64,000 nt of DNA from Valencia hispanica. Taxonomy: Eukaryota; Chordata; Actinopteri; Cyprinodontiformes; Valenciidae. The notes under the pieces were generated by a model. It made no database searches. It was not told the DNA's origin and saw only the letters and a program-made list of their open reading frames with translations. Of this stretch, positions 24,807 to 36,479 are shown piece by piece (the first letter of the stretch is position 1; the number at the start of each line of letters is the position of its first letter). The DNA lies in the NCBI GenBank assembly GCA_963556495.2, contig OY747711.1:32006914-32070913 (forward strand). Direction: 5' to 3'. The position numbers were made by a program, and so were the translations under genes.

Positions 24807-25232
24807 GACTGCACCGTAGACAGACTGCAGATGACAGATCACTGCACCCTAACTACTGATGCAAAAAGAGTGCATGCAGGGGGAAGCGATCAGAACAGCC
24901 CTCGTTCAGGGAGTCTTGCCAAATTCCGATCATTTTAATTGGAGAAATGTTCCCTAATTTCAAAACTATGGCTGATGTGGCACTACAGCTTCCATTACGC
25001 ACAGGCAGAGTGCAGTTCAGTTCCATGAAGAGCATTTACGCCACAGCAGGTGAAATGTTCATCCTACATCTACTTTACTAATCTGCTCGATGTGTGATGA
25101 CACGATGCGATTCCCTGATCAGTTTGTTCAGATTAAATATCAACTTAAATGAATGAAAACGAACTACTGAATATGTTATTATAATTTAAAAAATGTATGT
25201 GTTGACCAACAACAAAAAATTGTAGCGTGACC

Positions 25233-25302
25233 CCATCCATCCATACATCCATCCATACATCCATCCATACATCAATACATCTATCCATCCATCCATCCAT
25301 CC
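25233..25302. repeat. (CATC)n / (CATA) microsatellite
   Basis: Imperfect CATC and CATA units that abut the hAT terminus at 25,304. Confidence 0.93.
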
Positions 25303-25303
25303 A

Positions 25304-27475
25304 CAGACCCGTCGCCAGACCTCAGTCTTAAGGGGGGCATATCAAATGCATGGGGGGGGGGGCACAATTATTATTAACCATAATCGTCTACTTGCGTAGC
25401 ACGATACATGTTAAACTTAACCATCAGCACGTCTAGCGACAGCCTACATCAGTTTTCATAATATAAAATAATAGAATACATGAAAGAAGAAATGTTATCA
25501 ATATCCACAAAACAGATGCTGTAGCACCAGAAGCGTCTCTCAAGCTGAAAAACCACCACGGCGGGTGCATTTCAAAACAGTCAACAGAGGAAAATGCATT
25601 TTTATTACGCGCGGAGCGCGTACACACACAGACACAGTTTGAACCTACTTTGAGTGGGGGCAGTGCTGTCCTCTCTCCAGTCAGAACAGAGGGAGGTGGC
25701 GTTTCTCCAGGCTGAACTTCCTCATCAGTTTATCCTTCCACTCAGACTTGAACTTGTGCGTGAGGTCCTTTTCAAAAGCCACCTGAATAAGTTGGGCCTT
25801 GCGTTTCTGGAGCATGCTGCGTCGATGCTCGGAGAACACGCTTTTTAGTGTGGAAAAAGAGTTTTCGCATACTGCTGTTGATGCTCCTAAGGTTAGGGCC
25901 ATCTTGTCTGCTCTAACAAGAGTCGGCATTGCCTAGAGTGCACAGTTGAACGTACTGAGGATGTTGTCTATTGTCCATTTTCCGTCTTCAGGGGGAACAG
26001 GGGTATCAGTCATTTTCTTCACCAGAAACTCACGAGCCACAGTATATTCCGATTCAACCACATCAGTTCCAACTAAATCCAGAAGAGGGGTTACTTTTGA
26101 TGGGTCCAGGAAATTATCCTTGGTCTCTGGGTTCAAAGCAGCCAGTGCGCCAATGAGCTCGCTACTGCGCTCACCAAAACGTGCATCCATCTCTTCTTGC
26201 ATAGCATCAATGACACTGTAAAATAACCTACTGAACTCTGTCTTTTCGTCTATGTCACTCTGTGGCTGTCCAACTGTTTGTTTAACTGCAAATTCACTAT
26301 GGTTTTTGTTAACTGTGCGTCTTCTCTTGCTTGGACCGGGGCCGGTCATCGGCACGGCCTCGGTGCCAGTGGCTGGAGGAGCACCTACAGTGATCCTACA
26401 GTGCAGAAAATTCCTTTTCTGTGCGCAGTTTCTTCACACAGTCAGAAGCGCTGTTCACAAGTGTCACTGCGGTGAACAAGTCCATATCTTCAGCTTGCAG
26501 TAGTCTGTTCATTGGCTCGAAAAGTAACAACATCTTCATAACAAGGTGCGCAATGAAAAGAGAACTGCGCTGCGTAGTTGCACGGAGCAGCCCTGTGGCT
26601 CCAACGCGCACTTCCGCTCCGAGGCCTCTTGTGTTCTCCACCTTAGTCAGTAATGTGGATACGTCGTGAAAACTCCTCACCACAACTTTGACCGTTGCCA
26701 AGTGGCCAGTCCATCTCTGGTCCAAGAGACATTTCAGGGTCTCGCCTTTGTACAAGATAGCGACAGTTGGCTTCCTGATGAAGTTATACAGCATGTTGCA
26801 TACTCCCAAAAAATCCTTTACAGCTGCCTCGCTGGACATGGCGTGAACCACAACCAGATGAAGTTGGTGATTAAAACAGTGGATGTACGGTATATGTTTC
26901 GATCCAGTTTGTTTTGGAGCAATTTCTGCACACTACCATGCCTGCCAGACATGAGTGATGCGCAATCATAAACCTGACTCAGGATTTTGTCTGTGCTGAG
27001 TCCGGCGCTGGTGAGCTCATCAATGATTACAACCGTCAGAGCCTCTGCATCACCTTTCTCTGATGTAGCCATTACCAAGAGGCGCTCACACGCAGCATAG
27101 TTTTCGTCAACAAAACGCACAACTATGGATATATTTTCTTGGCCTATAGGATCCCGTGTGCCATCCACTTTAATTGAATACCAGCTATCCCCGACTTGTC
27201 TCACTATCTCCTCTGTCACAAGTTTGCTCATCATTTTGATTATCTCGTTCTGTATCTGTGGGCTGGTATAGCGTGCATTCTGTGGGATTGTTTTTGTAAT
27301 CCTAGTCAGTTCTGGATCTTTGCGCATGGAGTACTCAAAAAGAGACAAGAACCCCATGGAGCCACTGTCATCTAGCACACTGGCAACACCAGTGGTCCCC
27401 AAGCTACTAATCTCAGACCACAGTTTCCATGACTTTCTCCTCCTTACTAAATGAATCAAAGTGGTAAACATAATT
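25304..27475 (-). mobile_element. hAT transposon (ZMYM1-like), 5' end lost
   Basis: The 3' terminus reads CAGACCCGTCGCCAGACC followed by a G-rich block (AAGGGGGGCAT), a type seen at hAT ends. The transposase fills 25,681-27,471 on the minus strand. No matching inverted terminus (GGTCTGGCGACGGGTCTG) is visible beyond 27,475, and the coding frame starts inside the protein, so the 5' part is missing. The terminus lies directly against a CATC microsatellite, so no 8-base duplication can be read. Confidence 0.8.
25681..27471 (-). pseudogene. hAT-family transposase (DUF4371/ZMYM1-like), broken
   Basis: This family cuts and pastes hAT DNA; host-named relatives are zinc finger MYM-type protein 1-like. 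Blocks in order: RRRKSWKLWSEISSLGTTGV (27,440), PELTRITKTIPQNARYTSPQ, DSWYSIKVDGTRDPIGQENI (core D region), LSQVYDCASLMSGRHGSVQK (family norm YDGAS, so Gly is Cys here). A frame shift at about 26,850-26,820 follows. Then come AVKDFLGVCNMLYNFIRKPT and the LDQRWTGHLATV block with the RW pair of hAT enzymes. A second shift lies at about 26,400-26,355, and an in-frame TAG at 25,930-25,932. The dimerisation region STAVCENSFSTLKSVFSEHR ends the protein. It is dead by two shifts and one stop. Confidence 0.9.
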
Positions 27476-28913
27476 TTATAGACTCAAATCTACTTTAGTC
27501 TGAGTGGGCATTGTGTTATGCATTGATGCCCAAGCCGATGCCCAAGTTGGCATTACAAATTTTAACATAATCAGCAACTTTCAGCTGCATCATCAGCTGT
27601 CTTTTGCTCACCTTTTCTTATTTACATAATTCTTGATTTTAGACATGGGAAATTACAGTATGTAGCACTTGTAAGCTACATACAAGTAAAATGGCTAAAA
27701 TGGGGGAAAAAAATAAGTTGCCATTTGTTTATACTATGGTGTAAATTATGATAAATGCACTTTAGAAATGTTGACATTAAACACAAATTCAAATTAAGAG
27801 AGCTAATGTCTGTCCATCTGTGATGTTCCCTGCTGTCAAGCTAACTGAACACACAGAGATAAAATTGTTTCTCACATTGTGTTACTTTCCACCGACGCAA
27901 AATTTAAACCTCGAATAAACAGTACACAGTACTCAGTGTGTGGGTAGGACGAGAGCTGCCAACACCTGCACTTCATAATAAGCAGCTATCCTGTCGTGGG
28001 ACATAGCCAAGAAAATTCTGTTTTATCCACACGAGCCAGGAGGATGAGAAAAGTAATCTCCAGCCTCCAGTTTGAGGACTCTGAAAATGACACTTCTGGG
28101 ACACAATAGGTGAAAGCGGGGACAGGAGATAATAATCATTGCAATTACAGCCTCACTTGTTCAGCTGCAGCTCAGCCAAGAATAAAGGAGTAAGCTTCTT
28201 TCTTGGGATTCACTATAAATGGTATTAGGTTGCAAAGATGAATACAAAAATCAAGTCCCAGTAGTTTATACATATAAATCTACTGTGATGGTCATTATTA
28301 AAATTTCTGCACATGCAAATAATTAGTCTTCTATGGTTGCATTGGTTGGTATGGGTGTTGCTTGCTAAACTGAAGGGGTTTTCATCAGTGTGATTCACTG
28401 CTATGTTTGACCGATCGCAGAATGACAAAACACAGACACTTCCCCTTCTCACCAAGAGCAGAGTTTCACCACAAGTATACTTGCAAAACAAGATATATTT
28501 GTGTATCTGAGCAGGGTTGAAGTTGTTTTCTAAAATAAATACATATCTGTTTGTTCCACCACAAAGCTCACATTTCTACGTGCACACATGCATTTTTTGC
28601 ACGAAAGCACGCATTTGATTGCCTAGTTTTTTAAGCAGAAATGGTGGTAAAAAGCAGGAAATTTAATAAATGAAAAAATATGACTCCAAGACTAGAGAAC
28701 TTTATTTTTATGACTAACGTTAGGTAACAAATGTAAACTGCAGACTACAACCTTAGCAGTTAAAAAATACATACAACAGATTTCTGTCTGGTGATGTGTC
28801 AACTAAATGCTAATTTCAGCTCAGGTGCACTGAGGGTCAATTTTGCTTCCTTATAATTTCTTAATACTTTACTGTGGCTGGAATAACATGTATCTCATCT
28901 TTAAGGCACACAG
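27476..28913. other. No recognisable gene
   Basis: No domain or repeat boundary was recognised. The region ends at the target duplication of the poly(A) element. Confidence 0.5.
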
Positions 28914-28925
28914 AAGAAGTCTTCC

Positions 28926-30233
28926 TTTATTTTTTATTTTTTATTTTTTAAACGTGTCCTGTTTGGCAGTGTGGAGCTCAGAATTGGTGTCTGAGTACCA
29001 AGTAGAAGCCCAACAGATTTACTTTCACAAGCGGAGCAGTACAGCTTTTGCTGTAGTACTCCACTTGATTTATGTGTGAAAAATCTTTATTATGAATTGT
29101 TGGGGTTTTTATTTCCTGATGTTATGGACACGGAGACGGAAAATTAAGGAGAAGAAAGAAGGAAGATGAAGAAGAGAGGTAGGAAACAAAATGTCATGAG
29201 AGAGGGTGAGTTGAAAATACAAGAGAGGAAGGGGAACAAAGAAAACACAGGAAAACATTGAAGTCTGCCTCCATACCCACAGGACGGCAGAGAGAGGGGG
29301 AAAAACAAAACACGAAAAAGGAACATCGACAAAACCAACCAAACATTGTGAACTAAGAATTACACAACCACATCACACAAAAATAGATATAAAAATACAA
29401 CAACAATGTCACAGAGAAACTCATGGTACCGATTAATCAAGCTCTAGTAATGATAACCTCAGCCCAAGAATATATCCTTAAACACCAGAGACCCCACATC
29501 AATGTGTGTGTGTTAGCATGCTGGTGCATATAAGGTTTCTCCATAAGAGTGTTCGATCGTTGGTTTGAGCAGGCATCAATCCGTCTCCCAGGAATCGATG
29601 CAGACATGAAGGAGATCGGAGCAAAGACGTCCAAAGGACCGCCAGAGCCCCAGGCGGACCCGGGCGGGGCCGACCGCATCCCCCAAGAGAGGAGAAAAGG
29701 AGAACCCCAGGGGAACATCCAGCGGCCACTATGCAGGGGCCCGGGGGGCAGCAGTGACGAGCCCACGGGTTTTGCCGGCAACCGGCCGCGCCGGGGCGGG
29801 CCGGTCAGCAGACCGGGGGAGCCGGGGCCCAGGGGTACCCCACCGCCCAGCAGGGACCCGACAAAGGACCGGCCGACGAGGGGCCCCCGGCACTGCAGGG
29901 GCCGCGGCCGGCCGCCACGCGACGCCTCCACCCTACCCACCGCCAACATCCCAGCGCCCCACCAATAGCCGCAGGGGACGGACAGCATCCCCAGGCCGGG
30001 CTCAGTCAGCATCTGGACACCAAGTTGTACCAGCTCCCGGGTCCTGATCCCGCGCAACGCAGGGCGCCGAGACCAGGCATCCAACGAGGGCCAGGGCCGG
30101 TCCAACCCGCCAATGAACCGGCCACGCACGGTGCGCACAGAACAGGTGATCAAACGAGCAGAGACGCCGGATCTGCATCCCGCCGAGCCACCGAGCAGGC
30201 ACCACCCAACAATCCCAAACCTGGCACCTCTAA
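28926..30233 (-). mobile_element. Poly(A) retroelement with GC-rich body, 1.3 kb
   Basis: On the minus strand the element starts at 30,233 (TTAGAGGTGCCAGGTTTGGG) and ends at 28,926 in an A-rich tail (AAAAAATAAAAAATAAAAAA). A perfect 12-base duplication, AAGAAGTCTTCC, flanks it (28,914-28,925 and 30,234-30,245). The 5' 700 bases (29,545-30,230) are very GC- and CpG-rich against the AT-rich surroundings; the 3' 600 bases are pyrimidine-rich and match the shorter copy at 7,053-7,720. A minus-strand open frame (30,153-29,437) is rich in Pro, Gly and Arg and shows no RT or nuclease motif. It looks non-autonomous, mobilised by an enzyme that uses poly(A) tails. The family name is unknown to me. Confidence 0.82.
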
Positions 30234-30293
30234 AAGAAGTCTTCCAATATGTGATGTGGAACAGTAGTGAAAGACAATAGCCTCACATATATA

Positions 30294-30597
30294 CAGTACT
30301 GTGCAAAAGTTTTAGGCAGGCATGAAAAAATGGTGTAAACAAAGAATGCTTTCAAAAATGGAAGTGATAATCATGTATTTTCATCAATCAACAAAAAGCA
30401 CTGAATGAACACAGGAGAAATCTGAATCAAAGCAATACCTGGTATGATCACCATTTGCATTCAAACCAGAATTAATTCTTCAAGGCATACTTGAACACAA
30501 TTTTCGAAGGAACTCAGCAGGTAGGATGTTCCAAACATCTTGGAGAACTAACCACAGATGTTCTGTGGATGTCAGCTTTTTCACATCCTTCTGTCAA
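30294..30597 (+). mobile_element. Left end of a Tc1-like element
   Basis: TA followed by CAGTACTGTGCAAAAGTTTT, a common fish Tc1 terminus. Homologous-looking text continues to about 30,597, where unrelated AT-rich DNA begins. No transposase is attached. Confidence 0.7.
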
Positions 30598-30889
30598 CCC
30601 CGGAAAATGTATCTTGCACAATGTTTCTAACTTTAGCAAGTGAATTCCCTCAAGGGTTTAATGTGTGCTATAGCTGTCCCAAATATTCTGAGGTAATTTG
30701 AGAATTAGCATCAGCTTTTAGTAGGTCACTTAATTAGGAAAGAAGCAAAAATGTAGGTTATTGTGAATCCTGCTTTGGCAATGGGCATATTGTACAATTT
30801 AAGTCTGCTACAAATGGCATTTATGTAATTTTCACTTTACAATTAGTTATGACATTACAAAACAAAGAATATCTTGTACAGACTGTGTA

Positions 30890-31640
30890 AGACATAGATA
30901 AGGCAAAGCATCATGATCACTGGCAGATTAATAACTTTGATTGTTCATTTATCATAGCACCTATAGGGTGTAATGTATTAGGCAGGAAATAATAATTTTG
31001 CACTCAAAATTCTTTCAAGCAAAAAAGAACTCAGCAAGCAAGAGGATTTCAGGAAGTTTGATGAGAGCCATCTCTGTAGCTTTTATGGGATATTTCCAGA
31101 CTGCAGGGGCAAAGTGGTCCAAGGAAGAAAAAGTGGACAGACAACTGGGTCATTAGACTGCCAAGTCTCATTGATGAATGTGAGGAGTGATAGGAAAGCC
31201 CATGTGATCTGTTCCAACAGATAAGCTACTGTAGATCAAATATCCTGAAAAAGTTCATGCTGGTTCTGATAGAAAAGTGCAAGAATAAACAATAGCCTGT
31301 TGCATATGAGGCTGCGTAGCTACTGACCAGTCAGGGTGTTCATGCTAACTTTGGTCTGCCATAGAAAAAACAGCATGTGAACATTAGAACTAAAAGATGA
31401 CAGAGCAATGGAAGATGGCCTGGAGTGAGGAATTACATTTTCTTTTATGTCACGTGGATGGCTGGGTGACTGCTTCACTAAGATGGGGAACATATGGCAC
31501 CAGGATGCCCTATGGGAAGAAGGCAATCTGATAGAGGCAGTGTGATACTCGGAAACCTTGGAGTCTACTATTTATGTGGATGTTACTTTAACAAGTTACA
31601 CAAATCTTACCACTATTCCAGAATATATGCCCATAATGTG
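30890..31640 (+). pseudogene. Tc1-like transposase relic
   Basis: Recognisable in mixed frames: the CTATAGGGTGTAATGTATTAGG left region (30,961), the DNA-binding part around 31,190-31,330 (SNR-x-AT, LRMRLRS-type text) and SRFHVDG-like text at 31,430-31,460. Best preserved is MAPGCPMGRRQSDRGSVI (31,494-31,550), with the block that normally follows (MLWAMFCW) deleted. The catalytic aspartate region and the 3' end are lost. This is a different Tc1 subfamily from the element at 2.5 kb. Confidence 0.7.
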
Positions 31641-33080
31641 TGTATTTCGATGCAACTACAGTGTGTTGAAACAATATTATCCCCTGATTTTTTTGTGGTT
31701 GTTTTTTTTTTAAACTAAATTCTATATCTTTGTTCTCACAGAATTGTTTTAATTAAATCACACTGGGCATTTTTTAAGCACAAGAGGCCTGTCAAGGTCT
31801 TGTTATAGAATCTGAGGAAGATTTAATTTGAGACTTTGATAATTCTATGTAATTTGTTTACCATTGAACTTCATTTTTTTGTTGCTCCATAACCCTTGAG
31901 TCTTTCACAAACTCATGATTGTGAATTCTCTTTTAGAATTCTCAGGTAGAGAACAGAATTCCTGGTTCCAATAATTACAACAAATAGTCCTTGTCCCCAA
32001 GCAGCCACATATCATGCTACGATAATTTTAGCAAATTCGAGATGTGCTTTTGTGTACTTTTTGGTCAGTAGTGGTTTTGCCATTGGCCCTTAACCTTAAT
32101 TGACCTTCACTGAGGCAAATTAGACTGCAGGGCTTTAGATATCGTGCTGGGTTCCTTTGTGAACTCATCGATGAGTCGTCAATGTACTCATGGAGCAATA
32201 TTGGTAGTAGATCATTCTTGGTATAAGGTTTAACAATGGTCCATGTTTTCTACATTGGCACATAACAACTCTCTCTGTGGTTTTATCATCATTTCTAGAT
32301 GGATGGAAATCTGATAATTTGCTTCTCTTTTTTAACTTTAGATTGTGACATAAAATGTTCCTTTTTTACATTAAAAAAAGTACTTCATGTAGTCAGACTG
32401 GTTCTGTTTAATGGGTTTCTTTATTTTTGGGCTGGCAAAATTAAATCCAGCTGTGGTCACAGTTAAGTGATGATTTAACATAAGGTAGGTGGAGGGGCTA
32501 TAACTTGTTCAGGTAGGGCTCGGTTGGTTTGGAAAAGGTTTTAATGCCCTTAACAAAGAGAACATTTAAATCTGCTTTCTATATTTACAATGTTCATCAG
32601 TTATTGCTTGTTTTTATATATTGAAATTTGCTTGGTGAGTCAAAACATTTAAGTTTGACAATCAAGCAAAAGCAGAAGTAATCTGTTAGGGCCCATATAC
32701 TGACACTGCAGCCTATATGGCTTGCCACAAACTGAAACAGTGCTTTTTTTGCTGTTAGAAACAGGCTAAAAGCCACAGCATCCACTATGACAGAGCACAC
32801 AGGCCTACTGTACTATACTGTCCATTCAGTTTATAGCCTCATTAGCACTGCTGTTTCCTGTTATGGTGTCCAATAGTTTTATTTATTTATTATTATTTTA
32901 TTTATTTTAAACTATATGATCACATAAAAAACTAATCTCTCAATGAATGCATTCAGTCTAACCTAATCACACATTGTGTCCTGGTGGTCACTGGGCGCAT
33001 GGATTTGCTCCACTAACCCATATTTTCTACAGCCTATGTTGACGATGTAGGCATGAGAAAGTACATAAATCACAGGGTGG
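31641..33080. other. No recognisable gene
   Basis: AT-rich; no domain, boundary or tandem structure noticed. Confidence 0.5.
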
Positions 33081-33263
33081 ATGGAATACATCTCCAATCA
33101 TCCGTTAGCTGCATGCATTACAAAAACCTTTTGTAGTTTAAGCGAACAGAGCCGTTTAATAAAGAGAGAGACAATCACAGATTATGGAGATACCGAGAGA
33201 AAACGGTCGGTGTTTGTGAAAAAGCCTCACACTGAAAAGCGGCTTGTTTTGTCCGCATCTTAC

Positions 33264-33400
33264 CGCAGCTTTCCGATGACCTCGTCGCTCACGTTGCAGC
33301 GGCGGATGATGTCGGCTTCTGCTTCTTGTTTTTGTACCCGACGCCCGTCTCCACTCCTCTCCTCTCTCGTCTGATCTTTGGAGAATAACGCTGCGCACAT
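33264..33400 (-). other. Possible first coding exon in a CpG-rich block
   Basis: On the minus strand an ATG at 33,400-33,398 opens a frame of 45 codons, MCAALFSKDQTREERSGDGR followed by RVQKQEAEADIIRRCNVSDE and VIGKL. It ends at GCTGCG|GTAAGATG, a strong donor. Without splicing the frame stops two bases later. The block 33,180-33,430 is richer in CpG than its surroundings, as promoters are. I do not recognise the protein. Continuing exons would lie at lower coordinates and were not found. Confidence 0.33.
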
Positions 33401-33850
33401 GAAGATGTCGAATCGTCTGACCGGAGCCGAGGAATGCGCTTAGGTTCCCTTGGCGATCATGTTTCCAGTATATCTCTCAAAGGATGCATGTCTGGCTGCC
33501 AAAGCTGGGCCGAGTTATGGCAGAGCGGAGACTGGAGAGACCCTCCCCCGGGCGCAAAGCAGTATCAGGTGGACGTTGAGCATCCTTCACATTCCTGCAT
33601 CAGTTGACGATAAAGGGCAAGCCTACACAGAAAAAGCCTCAATCTGTTATACCCCCCCCCCTTTTTTTTTTTAACAGTTGGTATTTTAGCATGATGTTTT
33701 TTCAATACTAAAGGTTTTAAGTTGTAACATTTCTACAGTTTTGCTTAGGGGATTAATGTGCGCTTCTTCGTGTCATATGATGCTACAAGAGTGTACAACC
33801 AGAGCTTTTTTAAAAAAAAGAAAACAGCGTCACTTTTTCTAAAACACTCA

Positions 33851-33902
33851 AACTTAAAATAATAATAATAAGATGATAATGATGATGATGATGATGATGA
33901 TG
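33851..33902. repeat. (AAT)n/(GAT)n trinucleotide repeat
   Basis: AAT units run into about ten GAT/ATG units. Confidence 0.93.
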
Positions 33903-35710
33903 CATCTTCCGGGGTGTTTTTTTTTTTTAAATTAGCCATCATTTTCAATTTCATTTAAAGCAAGAACTGGTCAAAGGATTTAGCCTATGAATGTAGCCTA
34001 ATGCTAGCTGAGTCACCTGCTGCTACGTTTAACAACATATAAAATATATGGTGCCTGGCAACTTTTTTCCAAAGGTTTGTATTTTTCTGTCTACAAAGTG
34101 TGGTTATAAACAACAATATTGTTTAATCTAAACCATTCCAATATAGCTCTGGATTTTCCTCTGTTGTCCCCTATAGGGCTATAGCTTGTCATAAACAGCA
34201 AATAGGAATTATTCCTGCTACTGTTTCATAAAGGCTAGATTTGTGGAGTTCATAACTATTAGTTTACCATTCAAAAGACTCTTTCACTTGAGCTGTGGAT
34301 CTTTGTAGCTTTTTCAGAGTTACATCTCTGAAAAGTGTCTCTTTGGGTTGACAGCCATGCCTTGGTTTGCAATTGTGTCATAAGCTTTTCATTGTTAGAC
34401 ATGGACTGAGCAGCTTGGGATATTGTGATATAGCCTAATCTTACTTTAATCCTCTCCACATCATCACTGACCTGTCTGGAGTGCTGTTTGGTCTTCATGC
34501 TGCTGTTAGTTCTCCGATGTTATCTAACAGGCCACTGAGGCCTTTACCAGACAGCTGAAGTGGACTCCATTTACTTGCACTGGATTTGATTTAGGTTTAC
34601 CAAATTAAAATAGGGGCTGAATAAACATGCATGACACACATTTAGAATTGTTCTTTGTGTAAACTTTTGAAAATATTCCATCATTTCCAATCTACTTCAT
34701 AGTTATGCACTACCTTGTGTTGGTTTAAAATATAAAATCCCAATAGAGACGTTTGAAATTGTAACATGGCAAACTTTTGAAGTTCAAGGACTTTTAATAG
34801 TTTTGCAAGACACTGTATGTGTCCTAGTTACATAGTTTTTCAGATAATCTTCACAATCACGTTCCCTGAGTATTTAACAGGCTGCTGCAGAGCAAGCACC
34901 CTTTACATGAAACTCACAAATTTGAAATATGAGCTCACATGGAAAACTCCTGGGCAATTTTTGTTAAAGGGCATCTGTGAAAACAAAAAAACTAAAACGC
35001 TGCTTTAAGTATATTTTTTGTTGGCCATGGGGCCCAGAGGACATGTTTCAGGTTTGTAGAGACTGATAAATATTGTAAGGATGGTTTGTGACAGCTGGAA
35101 AATCATAAACAAATATGCTCCAGAGCATACGGGATAATTCCCTGTGGCCTCATGACATAAAAACACAATTTGGTATAAACATGCAGCTTTGCTGACCTCT
35201 TGTGGAAGCTGTTATATAAATAGCTTTTTAACAGATGAAACATACTGTACCTTCCTGCAAAGCAACTTGATTCATATAGGCAGACACAAAGCCAATTATT
35301 GTGTACAGATGTGTATAGTGTAATGTATTAATCTGCCAATTTAGATTTTTTATAAAGATGTTGAAACCTGTGCTTTAGAAGTTTATCCCAAAGTAGATCA
35401 TTTGATGGGCAGCAACTTGCAAAGTACCTCTGATCCTTATCCAAGCACGCTTTAATATATATTTTTATAAGCATCTGTTATTTTTTCTGAGACCAAATTT
35501 CCAAATCAACTGTTGAAGATTTGATATAATAAGGCTCATGTTTGTCTGTTAAGATCTCAATAATTATGCAGTATGATTAGTTTTCCAAAAGCTCAATTTG
35601 TAATCATACAGCTCTAGTGAAAGGTTAAGCACATGCATCATGAGAATGCATAATATAACAACTTGAGGCTTTTAATAGTCTTTCTTAGTCTGTGTGGTGC
35701 CTACGGCACT
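33903..35710. other. No recognisable gene
   Basis: AT-rich DNA without domains or repeat boundaries that I can name. Confidence 0.5.
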
Positions 35711-36334
35711 TGTCAGGATAACGCTCATGCGCTCCGGAGGATAAAGTGATGCTGAGGCCAATGTCCAGTGCAGACCCAGGTGTATTTATTTACAGATTTT
35801 GTTTATACTACAACCATTGCAGCAACCAAGTACATAGATGCAGCCTTTTCTTCTTCTTCACAAACACAGAGCTGTATTTATAATAGATGTGACTAATTAG
35901 ACCTGTCCTAAAACACAAACACAGGTAAGTACAAAAAATATAACATTACAATATTCTTAAAATTATCCTTAGCTCAACACTAATATGATCTCCTTTACAA
36001 ATTACAATACAAGAATAGAAAGGTCCTTCACAAATCACAAATCTACACAATAAAAATAATCTTAATTCTTAGAGCAATTTCACAGGTCATCCCTCCTATT
36101 CTTTCTGAATGGAATGCTCCGGAACCTTCTTTAGGTGCTCCGGCTCCCCGGGGACTCTTTTGGCCGGAACACCTCAAGAAGCTCAACAGAAGTAGGTAAA
36201 TACAAACAATCAATCCATTTCACATTTTTAATACTTATACCCACTCTTCTTGCAGGTCTGCACTCTTTACCTTTTAAATAAACATTTAAACAATTGTTAT
36301 TGTGTACGTTTCATTTATCATACAAAGCCTAACA
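35711..36334 (-). mobile_element. Probable solo LTR, 624 bp
   Basis: Read on the minus strand it starts TGTTAGGCTTTG and ends ATCCTGACA, short TG...CA inverted ends. In order it carries ATTATAAATACAGCTCTG (35,884-35,867; TATA box and start region), AATAAA (35,790-35,785) and about 75 further bases: a U3-R-U5 order. The flanks GCACT and AGACT match at only three of five positions, so the target duplication is not proven. No internal retroelement sequence adjoins it. Confidence 0.5.
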
Positions 36335-36479
36335 AGACTTATGTAATGGACTTGCTACATTACAGTCTGCAATGATTACATAACACATGATTTTAATCAC
36401 CTTTAAACAAACTAAATGGGTACCCATGTTTGAATTGGTCGTGAATTCACTGTAATTCACAGTCGAAACTATACATACA

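Noticed and set aside
29549..30267. Plus-strand Pro/Arg-rich open frames suggesting a proline-rich protein
   Set aside because: They are antisense to the poly(A) retroelement and follow from GC-rich DNA without stops.
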